Origin: Clostridium felsineum DSM 794 | Lineage (GTDB): Bacteria; Bacillota; Clostridia; Clostridiales; Clostridiaceae | Length of the DNA stretch: 64,000 nucleotides | Reading direction: 5' to 3' | Assembly: GCF_002006355.2 (NCBI RefSeq) | Contig: NZ_CP096980.1 | Location: 1,736,001 to 1,800,000 of the forward strand | Part shown: piece after piece, positions 1 to 8,546 of the stretch | How positions within the stretch are numbered: position 1 is the first letter of the stretch | Layout of the letters: every line of letters begins with the position of its first letter | The notes under the pieces: generated by a model | What the model saw: only the letters and a program-made list of their open reading frames with translations | What the model was told of the DNA's origin: nothing | The model's database searches: none | Made by a program: the position numbers and the translations under genes

Positions 1-860
1 CATTTAGAAAAGGTGACGTTATAATCAATGAAAAAAAGTGTAAAAAAGAAAATTATAGCCTTGTAGAAGGTGATACACTTGAGATAAAATATATAAAGTC
101 TGATGCTAAGAAAAAGAAGTTCATAAGAATAGAAAATAACTTTAAAGTTACTTATGAAGATGATAACATTCTTCTTGTAGAAAAGTGGCCAGGAGTTTTA
201 GTACATTCAGATAAAGAAAAAACATCACCAACCCTTACAGATTATGTTTTATCTTATTTATATGACAAAGGTGATTATGCACCAGAAAAAGAGGTTACTT
301 TCACACCATCACCATGCAATAGGCTTGATAGAAATACCTCTGGAATAGTTATATATGGAAAAAACTTTGAAGCATTAAAATGTTTAAATGAGATGGTAAG
401 GGAAAGAAAAGTAAAGAAGTACTACTATGCTTTAGTAAAGGGAAGAATAAAAGATGGAATTTATGAGGCTTATATAAAGAAGGACATAACATCTAATAAG
501 TCAGAAATACTTGACAAATCTACTGAGGGAGCAAAAAAAATATCTATGGAAGTTAAATGTGTTGAAACTTGTGGAACATTTTCTTTTGTAGAAATAGAGC
601 TTTTAACGGGTAGAAGTCATCAATTAAGGGCACATTTAAGTCATTTGGGTAATCCAATTTTAGGAGATCCTAAGTATGGTATTAAGGATATAAATAGTTA
701 TTTTGATAACAAATTTGGACTTAATTATCAGTTTCTATATGCCTATAAGCTTATATTTAAAGATTGTCCTGAGAAGTTGAGTTATATGGAAAATAAGACT
801 ATTGCACAATCTCTTCCACCAATATTTAAAAAGGTGAAAAGGGATGTATTTAAATTTTAA
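1..860 (+). CDS. RluA-family rRNA pseudouridine synthase (5' end missing)
   Basis: The reading frame is open from base 3, the window edge, to the stop at 858-860, so the true start lies outside the window. The first roughly 40 codons look like the end of an S4 RNA-binding domain, followed by the pseudouridine synthase fold. The catalytic motif of the RluA family (usual form HRLDxxTSG) appears as NRLDRNTSG around bases 318-346, with the aspartate that attacks uridine present. A later GRSHQLRAHLSHLGNPILGD block is also diagnostic. It should convert uridines of 23S rRNA to pseudouridine in the cytoplasm; which position (RluC, RluD or RluB-like) cannot be told. The next gene starts 12 bp after the stop, so the two may be cotranscribed. 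Confidence 0.9.
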   Translation, partial: FRKGDVIINEKKCKKENYSLVEGDTLEIKYIKSDAKKKKFIRIENNFKVTYEDDNILLVEKWPGVLVHSDKEKTSPTLTDYVLSYLYDKGDYAPEKEVTFTPSPCNRLDRNTSGIVIYGKNFEALKCLNEMVRERKVKKYYYALVKGRIKDGIYEAYIKKDITSNKSEILDKSTEGAKKISMEVKCVETCGTFSFVEIELLTGRSHQLRAHLSHLGNPILGDPKYGIKDINSYFDNKFGLNYQFLYAYKLIFKDCPEKLSYMENKTIAQSLPPIFKKVKRDVFKF

Positions 861-872
861 GGAGTAAGTCTT

Positions 873-2492
873 ATGAAGAAACAATCTATGGCTAAAGGAT
901 TTGCAATACTTTCAGTTGGGACTATGATAAGTAAAATTTTATCATTAGTATATGTTCCACTTCTTACAAGGATACTTGGGGGTTCGGAACCTCTAGGAGT
1001 ATATAATGTAGCATATCAGATATATGCACTTATTTATGTTTTAACTAATGCAGGTATACCTACAGCCATCTCTAAGTTGGTCTCTGAGTTTGTAGCAACA
1101 AGAGATTATAAGGATTCAGTTAAAAGTTTTAGAATGTGTAGAACAATTCTTATACTTTTAGGAGTTTCAATGGCTTTAATTATGTACTTTGCATCAGGAA
1201 CTATTGCGTCTCTTATGAATTTCCCACAAGCAAAGTTTGCGGTTATGGCGCTTAGTCCGGCAATTTTATTTACTTCAATATCATCTACATATAGAGGATA
1301 TTTTCAAGGTAATAGTAATATGACCCCTACAGCTGTTTCTCAGATTATAGAACAGATTTTTAATCTAATATTTTCTTTGACTTTTGCAGCTATATTTCTT
1401 AAAGAGGGAGTTGCACAAGCATGTGCAGGAGCTACTGTTGGAACTACTTTGGGAGCTTTTGCATCAGCAGTATATCTTATGGTTACTTACGAGATAGGCA
1501 GAAAAAAGGGAATACATATAAGAAATCCAGAAGGAGTTAGAAGAAAATCAAATAAGCAAATTTTGAACAAAATTATAAACTATGCACTGCCAATAACAGT
1601 TTGTATTGGAATGCAAAATTTGGGGACTTTATTTGATACTTCAAATACTAAGACTAGGTTACTAGTAGCAGGGTTTAAAGATCATAAAGCAACATCTTTG
1701 GTTGGAAATTTAGCACAGTATCAACCACTTATAAATGTTCCAATAACAGTGCTTACTCAACTTGCTGTAGTTATTCTTCCAGCAATATCGGCTGCAATGG
1801 CTATAAAAGATAAAAAAACTGTAGCAAGTAAAATCAATTTTGCTTTTAGATTGTGCTTTATAATAGCAATTCCATCAGCTGTTGGACTTTCTGTTTTAAG
1901 TAATCCAATTTACAAGGCAATTTATCCAAGTTCAGTAGCTGGATATAGGATAATGCTTATGGGAGCTGAAGTATTAGTATTTATGTGTTTACTTCAGATT
2001 CAGACGAGTATACTTCAAGGCGTAGGTAAGTTATATACAGTTACGATATATTCACTTATAGGAGTAGCGGTTAAGATATTTACCAATTATATTTTGGTGT
2101 CTATACCAAATATAAATGTATATGGTACTATAATTGGAAGTATTGTAGGTTTTAGTACAACCATATTATTAAATTATTTTTTAATGAAAAAATCTATGAG
2201 AGTAAAGTTTCATATGTTTAGGTTTATGAAAAAACCTATTTTGGCTTCTATTTTTATGGGAGGAGCTTCATATGGAGTATACTATGCTTTGAATTTTATT
2301 ATAATGTATATTACTAAGGTAAGTTATATGGCCAATTTAGTGGCATTAATTTGTGCTATGGTGGCTGCTGTTATTGTTTACGCAGTTGTTCTTATAGTTG
2401 TTGGTGGAATACGCAAAAGTGATATGGAACTTATGCCAGGAGCTTTAAAAAGACGTGTACCAATTAAAATAATGGCTATAATGCGAAAATAA
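873..2492 (+). CDS. MurJ/YtgP-like lipid flippase (MOP superfamily polysaccharide biosynthesis protein)
   Basis: This 539-residue protein is almost entirely hydrophobic, with about 14 likely membrane segments and a basic N-terminus (MKKQSMAKGFAILSVGTMISK) typical of the MurJ/SpoVB/PST branch of the MOP exporter superfamily. Its length matches Bacillus YtgP (MurJ), which flips the peptidoglycan precursor lipid II across the membrane; that role is inferred from family. A good ribosome binding site (AAGGAG) precedes the ATG. It converges on a second MOP-family gene, the SpoVB-like one at 2529-4031, and the two share a bidirectional terminator. Family membership is firm; the exact lipid substrate is not. 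Confidence 0.85.
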   Translation: MKKQSMAKGFAILSVGTMISKILSLVYVPLLTRILGGSEPLGVYNVAYQIYALIYVLTNAGIPTAISKLVSEFVATRDYKDSVKSFRMCRTILILLGVSMALIMYFASGTIASLMNFPQAKFAVMALSPAILFTSISSTYRGYFQGNSNMTPTAVSQIIEQIFNLIFSLTFAAIFLKEGVAQACAGATVGTTLGAFASAVYLMVTYEIGRKKGIHIRNPEGVRRKSNKQILNKIINYALPITVCIGMQNLGTLFDTSNTKTRLLVAGFKDHKATSLVGNLAQYQPLINVPITVLTQLAVVILPAISAAMAIKDKKTVASKINFAFRLCFIIAIPSAVGLSVLSNPIYKAIYPSSVAGYRIMLMGAEVLVFMCLLQIQTSILQGVGKLYTVTIYSLIGVAVKIFTNYILVSIPNINVYGTIIGSIVGFSTTILLNYFLMKKSMRVKFHMFRFMKKPILASIFMGGASYGVYYALNFIIMYITKVSYMANLVALICAMVAAVIVYAVVLIVVGGIRKSDMELMPGALKRRVPIKIMAIMRK

Positions 2493-2496
2493 ATAA

Positions 2497-2535
2497 AAAA
2501 TAAACTTATACAGATAAAATGTATAAGTTTATTTT
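2497..2535. terminator. Bidirectional rho-independent terminator
   Basis: A 15-bp perfect inverted repeat (AAAATAAACTTATAC, 2497-2511, against 2521-2535) with a 9-nt loop lies between two convergent genes. Its A and T flanks make it work on both strands; its distal arm contains the stop codon of the minus-strand gene. Confidence 0.85.
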
Positions 2536-4031
2536 AGTTTGTCTTTAATTTTGCTGATTGCAAAGAAAAATAAACCAAATCCTAATATTATTATAAATAG
2601 TGCCTTAGGAAGCATAAATCTATTTGGCAATATATTATTTAAGATGGAAAGCACTAAGTATACTAAAATGCAAAGTAAAGTATCTATGAACATATCCACA
2701 TAAGAAAAACGTATGTAACAAAATTTTCTTATTTCCTTCATGTTTAATATATATGCAGTTAAACAAGTTAAAAATAATGTTATAGCATATCCATAAATAT
2801 TTATAGTTCTTATACCCGTCAGTATATAAAGCAGAATAAGTTGTTCAATTGAAACAATTAAAGAATTAATAAGAAGCTTGTTTTGTTTTCCAAGTCCACT
2901 TAATATTGAAAAAGTAGCAAAGGAAGTATAATCCACAGGTACTGATAAAGCAGAGGCTGCTATATAAGAACCAAGGTCATTTCTATTAAAGAATAATTTT
3001 CCTAAAAGATTTGGTATACTTAGAGATACTATCATAGTAATGGTGCCTATGAAGAAGGAAATTTTTAAAACTTGAGTAACTCTCTTTTCAATACTATAGT
3101 AGTCCCTTTTATTTAGATTTTGAGAAATTTCAGGAATCAAAACTGTAGACATTGCAACAATTATGACAACAGGAAAAGAAGTTACAATTAAAGCCATTCC
3201 AGAAAACTTTCCAATAAGAGAAAGAGCTTCACTATGTAAAAAACCAGCATGTACAAGTCTCACAGGAAGTATAAGAGTTGAAGCAGCTGCTAGTAGTGAT
3301 GATACAAAGCTATTCACACATAGGGGAAGTGAAACCGAAAAAACATCAAAAACAAGTTGACCTGAACTCTCTCTTGGGGAATAAGCAGGATGCAGATTCC
3401 TTCTATAAATCAAAAATGCTACATATAAAGCTAGTAGGCTTATAAACTCTCCAAGACTTAAAACACCGTAAACAGCAGTAACTGTACTAGAAATGCTTTT
3501 TAACATAAGAATACTTATTACTGCAAGTACAACAGCAACCCTAGAGGCTTTCTCTAATATGTCTATGTACGCTGGAACCTTGGCTTTTGATATGCCATAA
3601 AAATATCCCTTTAAAATAGCTGAAATTGTAATAAAAACTAAAGCTGGACAAATTATCTCGATAGAATATAGTGAACGCATGTCCTTTATAAATGAATTTG
3701 AAATAAGTTTTGAGTTAAAAAATAGCCCAAAAGCTACTATTGATGACCAAATAAAGCAAACAAAAGAAGAAATTTTGATAAGTGAATTTACATTGGAGTA
3801 GTCATTTTTCCCAGATAATATAGCAACTTTTCTTGATATAGCCACGGTTAGTCCACCACAAACAAGGCAACAAAACAGGTCATAAACAGGCATAATAAGT
3901 TGATAAAGTCCAACACCCTCAGCACCTAATTTTTCTGATAATATTACTGAAAATATAAACTTTAAGATTCCTGTGGCGAAGTTTGATATTGTTAGTAAAA
4001 TAGTATCTTTGTAAAAACGCTCTAATTTCAT
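2529..4031 (-). CDS. spoVB: SpoVB-like stage V sporulation / polysaccharide flippase
   Basis: This is a 500-residue MOP-superfamily membrane protein with about 14 hydrophobic segments, beginning MKLERFYKDTILLT. The ATG at 4031 was chosen over one nine codons upstream because AAGGAGAG lies at the right distance before it. SpoVB proteins move precursors needed for spore cortex peptidoglycan in the endospore-forming cell, and the length fits (about 518 residues in Bacillus). Motifs such as GAEGVGLYQLIMPVYDLFCCL near the N-terminus are typical of SpoVB rather than MurJ. It diverges from the beta-propeller gene at 4178. Assignment to SpoVB rather than another sporulation-linked flippase is by family resemblance. 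Confidence 0.75.
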   Translation of the reverse strand: MKLERFYKDTILLTISNFATGILKFIFSVILSEKLGAEGVGLYQLIMPVYDLFCCLVCGGLTVAISRKVAILSGKNDYSNVNSLIKISSFVCFIWSSIVAFGLFFNSKLISNSFIKDMRSLYSIEIICPALVFITISAILKGYFYGISKAKVPAYIDILEKASRVAVVLAVISILMLKSISSTVTAVYGVLSLGEFISLLALYVAFLIYRRNLHPAYSPRESSGQLVFDVFSVSLPLCVNSFVSSLLAAASTLILPVRLVHAGFLHSEALSLIGKFSGMALIVTSFPVVIIVAMSTVLIPEISQNLNKRDYYSIEKRVTQVLKISFFIGTITMIVSLSIPNLLGKLFFNRNDLGSYIAASALSVPVDYTSFATFSILSGLGKQNKLLINSLIVSIEQLILLYILTGIRTINIYGYAITLFLTCLTAYILNMKEIRKFCYIRFSYVDMFIDTLLCILVYLVLSILNNILPNRFMLPKALFIIILGFGLFFFAISKIKDKLK

Positions 4032-4177
4032 GAACACTCTCCTTAAAATTATTATCACAAATAATATTTATGTATATAGTTATCAAATATATACCACTAT
4101 AGGGAAAGTAAGTATGAATATAGTTTGGGATTTGTAATATATTTAAAACTAGAAGAATTTTATTTTAGGAGGGCAAG

Positions 4178-5467
4178 GTGAAGAAACTTTTAAAGTTTAT
4201 CATAGTTATTATTTTTATATTTGCAGGAATTATTATCGTATTTAAATATGTACATAACGGTTATACTGTTAAATGTAAAGAAAATAACGTGAATTATATT
4301 ATAAAATTTAAGGGGATAACTGGTGCAGTGGATTTTGCAGAAGATATGGATAAAAACTTTTATGTAGCCTATAAAAATGGAATACAGGAGATATGTAAGG
4401 ATGGGAAAACAGAGAGTATACTAAGAAGTAATGATGAAAATATAATGAGTATGGTGTATTATAATAATAAGTTATACTTTTCCTCAAATCATAGTGTAGG
4501 TTATTATGATTTGAAAACTAAAAAGAATGTGAAAATTATAAATAATATACCTAATTTTGGGGACTATAAAGATGTATTTATAACAATAAGAAATGGATAT
4601 TTATATGCGTCAATAGGATCAGCGACCAATAATGGTGTTGTAGGAAAAGATAATAAATGGATTAAAGAAAATCCGTATACTTTTGATGTAACACCAAAAA
4701 ATATAACACTTAAAGGAACAAATTTTGGGGATGAAATGACAGGTGCATTTGTTCCTTATGATACACCAAATATAAAAGGACAAATAATTCCAGGTCATTT
4801 TCCAGGAAATAGTTCTGTTATTATTTGTAATCTTAGTACTAAAGCTGTTGAAACCTTTGCTTGGGGTATAAGAAATGTTGGTGGAATGGATATTGATAAA
4901 AGTGGAAAAATAGTAGCAACTATTGGAGGAATGGAAGACAGAGGGGCACGTCCTGTAAAAGGTGATAGTGATTATATATATGAAATAGATAAAGATAAAT
5001 GGTATGGATGGCCAGACTATAGTGGAGGAGATCCAGTTGATTCACCTAAATTTAAAAATAGAAATAGAAGAATTTTAGATAAGGTTCCAAGTATAAATCC
5101 TCCAGCACCACTTTACCAGTATGATAAGGTGGGAAGTCTTAGTTCACTTGCAATAGATAAAAATGGATTTTTAGGGATAAAAAATTGTATTTTTGTATAT
5201 GATAAAAATGATAATTCTATAGTTAAATTGCATGGAAGTGTAAAAGATAAATTTATAAATTTCACAAATAAGTCTTTTATTAAATCAGTACACATTTTTG
5301 ATGATGGAATGTATGTTTTAGATTCAAAGGAGGGATGTTTGCTACAAATATATAAAGGAAATAAGAGTGATAAAATTTTAGTCGATAAGAAGATTGTATA
5401 TTCTCTTATAGGTGTAATGGGTATATCATCTTTAATGATATTTATATTAGGTTTTAAGAAGAACTAG
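4178..5467 (+). CDS. Membrane-anchored beta-propeller protein (sugar dehydrogenase-like fold)
   Basis: The 429-residue product has an N-terminal membrane segment (about residues 4-24), a large extracellular region and a second hydrophobic segment near the C-terminus (about 405-425) followed by a short basic tail. The middle is made of repeated blade-like units, and a WYGWPDYSGGDPV block plus AWGIRNVGGMDID resembles soluble PQQ glucose/sorbosone dehydrogenase-type six-bladed propellers. No proof of an enzymatic role is visible. A GTG start follows an AGGAGGG site. The stop is 9 bp before the next gene, a phospholipase C-like protein, so the two probably form an operon and may act together at the cell surface. 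Confidence 0.6.
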   Translation: MKKLLKFIIVIIFIFAGIIIVFKYVHNGYTVKCKENNVNYIIKFKGITGAVDFAEDMDKNFYVAYKNGIQEICKDGKTESILRSNDENIMSMVYYNNKLYFSSNHSVGYYDLKTKKNVKIINNIPNFGDYKDVFITIRNGYLYASIGSATNNGVVGKDNKWIKENPYTFDVTPKNITLKGTNFGDEMTGAFVPYDTPNIKGQIIPGHFPGNSSVIICNLSTKAVETFAWGIRNVGGMDIDKSGKIVATIGGMEDRGARPVKGDSDYIYEIDKDKWYGWPDYSGGDPVDSPKFKNRNRRILDKVPSINPPAPLYQYDKVGSLSSLAIDKNGFLGIKNCIFVYDKNDNSIVKLHGSVKDKFINFTNKSFIKSVHIFDDGMYVLDSKEGCLLQIYKGNKSDKILVDKKIVYSLIGVMGISSLMIFILGFKKN

Positions 5468-5476
5468 GGGGAAAAT

Positions 5477-6214
5477 ATGAAAAAGAAATTTGAGAGTACT
5501 TATGGTAGAACTATCAGGGGAATATTTTTCGTTATAAATCCAGTTAAAAAGAAAGTCATAAAAACCACATGTATTATTCATAAATATATAAATTCTTTAG
5601 CTATAGAAATATTAAAGGGTAGAGGAAATGAAAATGAATACAAATTTTTTAGCAATAATATTGAATTTATAAACGAAGGAACTGTTTGGGCAGATCAAGA
5701 TTTTAAGTCAACAAATCATTTTTTCGATTTTGAAAAAGGAAGAGGACTATATGGTTTTTCTAATTTAATTGATGAGGGTCAGAAGTACTATAATATGTCT
5801 ATAAATTATTTGAAAGCTGGAGACAAGAAAAAATCATTATTTTATTTTGGTGCAGCTTGTCATATAATTCAGGATTCAACCGTTCCGCAACATGTTAATA
5901 ACAGGCTCTTAAATAGTCATAGAAATTTTGAAATGTGGATTATACAGAAATTTCTTACGGGATATAGATTTATCAAAGCGGATGAAATACTTAGAAGTGA
6001 AAGTATAAGAGACTATGTGAAAAAAAATGCTATAGTTGCAAATAAAATTTACAATAGGTGCTTTACTATAAAAGATAAAGAAAATAGGTATAATTCAATA
6101 TCAAATTATATTATATGTCAAGCACAAATGAGTACATCAGGACTTATGATGGATTACTACGATAAATATAAAGCTATATGTGAAAAAGATAGTAGTTCAA
6201 AAATGGTAATGTAA
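5477..6214 (+). CDS. Zinc-dependent phospholipase C-like protein
   Basis: This 245-residue protein shows the metal-binding pattern of the zinc phospholipase C / S1-P1 nuclease fold: an early His (CIIHKYIN), WADQDFKSTNHFFD, GAACHIIQDSTVPQH and HRNFEMWI supply the His and Asp ligands expected for a trinuclear zinc site. Clostridial alpha-toxin and Bacillus cereus PLC belong to the same family. It lacks both a recognisable signal peptide and the C-terminal PLAT membrane-binding domain of alpha-toxin, so it is closer to the short, non-toxin form and its export is uncertain. It follows the propeller gene by 9 bp and ends at a strong terminator. Confidence 0.75.
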   Translation: MKKKFESTYGRTIRGIFFVINPVKKKVIKTTCIIHKYINSLAIEILKGRGNENEYKFFSNNIEFINEGTVWADQDFKSTNHFFDFEKGRGLYGFSNLIDEGQKYYNMSINYLKAGDKKKSLFYFGAACHIIQDSTVPQHVNNRLLNSHRNFEMWIIQKFLTGYRFIKADEILRSESIRDYVKKNAIVANKIYNRCFTIKDKENRYNSISNYIICQAQMSTSGLMMDYYDKYKAICEKDSSSKMVM

Positions 6215-6223
6215 ATATTTAAG

Positions 6224-6270
6224 ATATAGTGTTTTAATGATATCAGTATTATTAAAACACTATATTTTTT
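6224..6270 (+). terminator. Rho-independent terminator
   Basis: A 15-bp inverted repeat (ATATAGTGTTTTAAT at 6224-6238 against 6251-6265) followed by a T run closes the propeller/phospholipase operon. Confidence 0.9.
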
Positions 6271-6339
6271 ATAATTGTGTACTATTTTAAAGTTTTAAAT
6301 AATATCTTTGTTATATATCAATATAGGGAGGTATTATTT

Positions 6340-6954
6340 ATGGAAAGATTATTTATAAATTTAGAAAATGAGGTTTTACGTGGTAATGTTTTGGATGTTG
6401 GTAGTGAGAACTATGGAATAGTATATGAACTTTGTAAGAAAACAAATAAGACAGATATAGATGTGAGTTATATTTCAGGAAAAGAAGAAAAAAATTGTAT
6501 AAATAAAAATTCTTATGATAGCTGTGTAGCTTTTTTTATGCTTAAAGACCTAATAATGGATAGAGATAAGAAAAAGTTTTTTAGGGACATGCACGATTTC
6601 TTGAAGGATGATGCTATACTTTATTTATGGGATATAGATAAAAGTATGTTTAAAACTTTTAGGAGAAGCATAAGAATAGTTTTACCGGGAATGAAAATAA
6701 GAGATATAGAAATAAATAATTTTAATATACTTTCCAATAATTCTTGTAAAAAAATTTGCAATATGATGTCTCCTTATTTTAAAATTATAGATGTAAAATG
6801 TTCAGATGACCTGTATTACATAAAAGCACAGAAAAAGGAAGGTAATTTCAATGAAAAAAGTACTTCTTACAGCAATAAATTCTCAGTTTATACACAGCAA
6901 TTTAGCGGTGAGATATTTAAAAGCCTACGCAAAGGAATTGGACTTAGAAATTAA
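6340..6954 (+). CDS. Degenerate SAM-methyltransferase-like protein
   Basis: The ATG at 6340 follows GGGAGG and gives 204 residues; an in-frame ATG at 6277 lacks such a site. The N-terminal part has a Rossmann-like start (NVLDVGSENYGIVYELCKK) and a SYDSCVAFFMLKDL strand resembling motifs I and IV of class I methyltransferases, but the glycine-rich loop is weak, so activity is uncertain. The reading frame overlaps the next gene by 104 bp. Its last 35 or so residues are just another frame of that gene, and one extra A in the A run at 6832-6836 would end it at a stop at 6843-6845. The C-terminus is therefore probably not original. Confidence 0.5.
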   Translation: MERLFINLENEVLRGNVLDVGSENYGIVYELCKKTNKTDIDVSYISGKEEKNCINKNSYDSCVAFFMLKDLIMDRDKKKFFRDMHDFLKDDAILYLWDIDKSMFKTFRRSIRIVLPGMKIRDIEINNFNILSNNSCKKICNMMSPYFKIIDVKCSDDLYYIKAQKKEGNFNEKSTSYSNKFSVYTQQFSGEIFKSLRKGIGLRN

Positions 6955-8503
6955 GATAAGGGAATTTTCTATTAATGATAGAATAGAGAGGGTATTCGAG
7001 GAGATAATGGAGGAAAAGCCCGATATGATAGGCTTTTCCTGTTACATATGGAATGGAGAGTATGTAGATAAGTTAAGCACTTTAATAAAAAGAGTTGATG
7101 AAAGTATACAGATATTTTATGGAGGACCTGAAGTATCTTTTAACTGCGAAGAAGTTTTATTAAATAGTGAAGGCGACTTTTTAATAGAAGGAGAGGGAGA
7201 GGAAAGCTTCAAGGAATTTTTAAAGTGGAAGCTTGAAAACGGATTTGACAGAAAGGACTTGAAGGTAAAAGGGATTTACAGCAAAAATGACAAGAATGAA
7301 ATAGTATATGGTGGAAAAAGAGAAGCTATTGATATGAATTCATTAGTATTCCCTTATAATGAAAATGAAGATTTATCTAATAAAATAATTTATTATGAAG
7401 CGTCACGTGGATGTCCATTCAATTGCAAGTATTGTCTTTCTTCAACTATAAGGGGAGTCCGTTTTTTAGAGCCAGACAGAGTGAAAAGAGAATTAAAGTT
7501 TCTTTCAGATAAAAAAGTCAAAATAGTTAAATTTGTAGATAGAACCTTTAATGCCGATGCTAAGTTCGCTATAGAGATTTGGGAGTATTTGATGAGTCTT
7601 GATACGGAAACGGTATTTCATTTTGAGATAACAGCAGATATTGTAACAGAGGAAGAAATTGAACTTTTAAAGAAGGCTCCTAAAGGAAGATTTCAGTTTG
7701 AAGTAGGAGTTCAATCTACTAATAATGAAGTATTAAGAAATGTTAATAGATACATAGAATTTAAAGATATAAAAGAAATTGTAATGAGAATAGAAGAAGG
7801 AAAAAATATAAATCAGCACTTGGATTTAATAGTAGGACTTCCAGGAGAGAATTTTGAATCCTTTAGAAACTCTTTTAATGATGTTTATTCAATAGGACCC
7901 GAGAAACTCCAAATAGGATTTTTAAAGCTTTTAAAAGGATCTTCTATGCGAGAAGAAGCAGAAAAATGGGGGATGTCTTATTCTCCATATCACCCATATG
8001 AGATACTTAAAACGAAGGATATAAGTTTTGAAGAAATAAGTAAGTTAAAAAGAGTGGATTCGGTGGTAGATAAATATCATAACACTGGTAAATTTAATGA
8101 GATAGTAGAATTTATGATAGGTGATTTTGATACGCCTTTTGATTTTTATTATAGTCTTTCAGAGTATTTTTATAAAAAAGGATACTTTAGTAGAAGTATA
8201 TCAGCAAGTGAGTACTATAAAGTTTTCTTGGATTTTAATAAAGAAATACTTAAAAAAGAAAATAATGTATTAGAGGAAGTTGTTAAGTTTGAATATCTCA
8301 AGTTCAATAAGAAAAGTTGGCTACCTCCGTTTTTAACAAGGCTAAATGTGAAAGAGGAAGAGCAGGCTATAAAAGAGAAATTAAGAGCAGAAAATAAATT
8401 TGACAAAAAAATGCATCTAGAGAAATTTTCAATAGATATTGAAAGATACATAAATAAAAAGGAAATAGTTTTTAAAGAAAAGTATTATATATTTATAGTA
8501 TAA
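6851..8503 (+). CDS. B12-binding-domain radical SAM protein (DUF4080 type)
   Basis: The 550-residue product has an N-terminal cobalamin-binding-like Rossmann domain (residues about 1-140, with KPDMIGFSCYIWN and YGGPEVSF), then a radical SAM barrel with the CxxxCxxC cluster at C188, C192 and C195 (RGCPFNCKYC), and a C-terminal region like DUF4080. Such proteins bind a 4Fe-4S cluster and S-adenosylmethionine; the substrate of this group is unknown. A GGAAGG site precedes the ATG, inside the previous reading frame. Its downstream terminator has been split by IS256 copy A 43 bp after the stop. Confidence 0.85.
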   Translation: MKKVLLTAINSQFIHSNLAVRYLKAYAKELDLEIKIREFSINDRIERVFEEIMEEKPDMIGFSCYIWNGEYVDKLSTLIKRVDESIQIFYGGPEVSFNCEEVLLNSEGDFLIEGEGEESFKEFLKWKLENGFDRKDLKVKGIYSKNDKNEIVYGGKREAIDMNSLVFPYNENEDLSNKIIYYEASRGCPFNCKYCLSSTIRGVRFLEPDRVKRELKFLSDKKVKIVKFVDRTFNADAKFAIEIWEYLMSLDTETVFHFEITADIVTEEEIELLKKAPKGRFQFEVGVQSTNNEVLRNVNRYIEFKDIKEIVMRIEEGKNINQHLDLIVGLPGENFESFRNSFNDVYSIGPEKLQIGFLKLLKGSSMREEAEKWGMSYSPYHPYEILKTKDISFEEISKLKRVDSVVDKYHNTGKFNEIVEFMIGDFDTPFDFYYSLSEYFYKKGYFSRSISASEYYKVFLDFNKEILKKENNVLEEVVKFEYLKFNKKSWLPPFLTRLNVKEEEQAIKEKLRAENKFDKKMHLEKFSIDIERYINKKEIVFKEKYYIFIV

Positions 8504-8529
8504 GAAAATTTTATGGCTTACTCAAGTAG

Positions 8530-8546
8530 AAAAACGTGTTCATATT
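8530..8546. terminator. Left half of an ancestral terminator split by IS256 copy A
   Basis: AAAAACGTGTTCATATT here joins TTATGAGCACGTTTTTT at 10033-10049 once the IS and one 8-bp duplication are removed. The result is an 11-bp hairpin (one G-U pair) with a TTT loop, an A-rich 5' side and a T-rich 3' side: a bidirectional terminator for the radical SAM gene and nadC. Confidence 0.8.
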
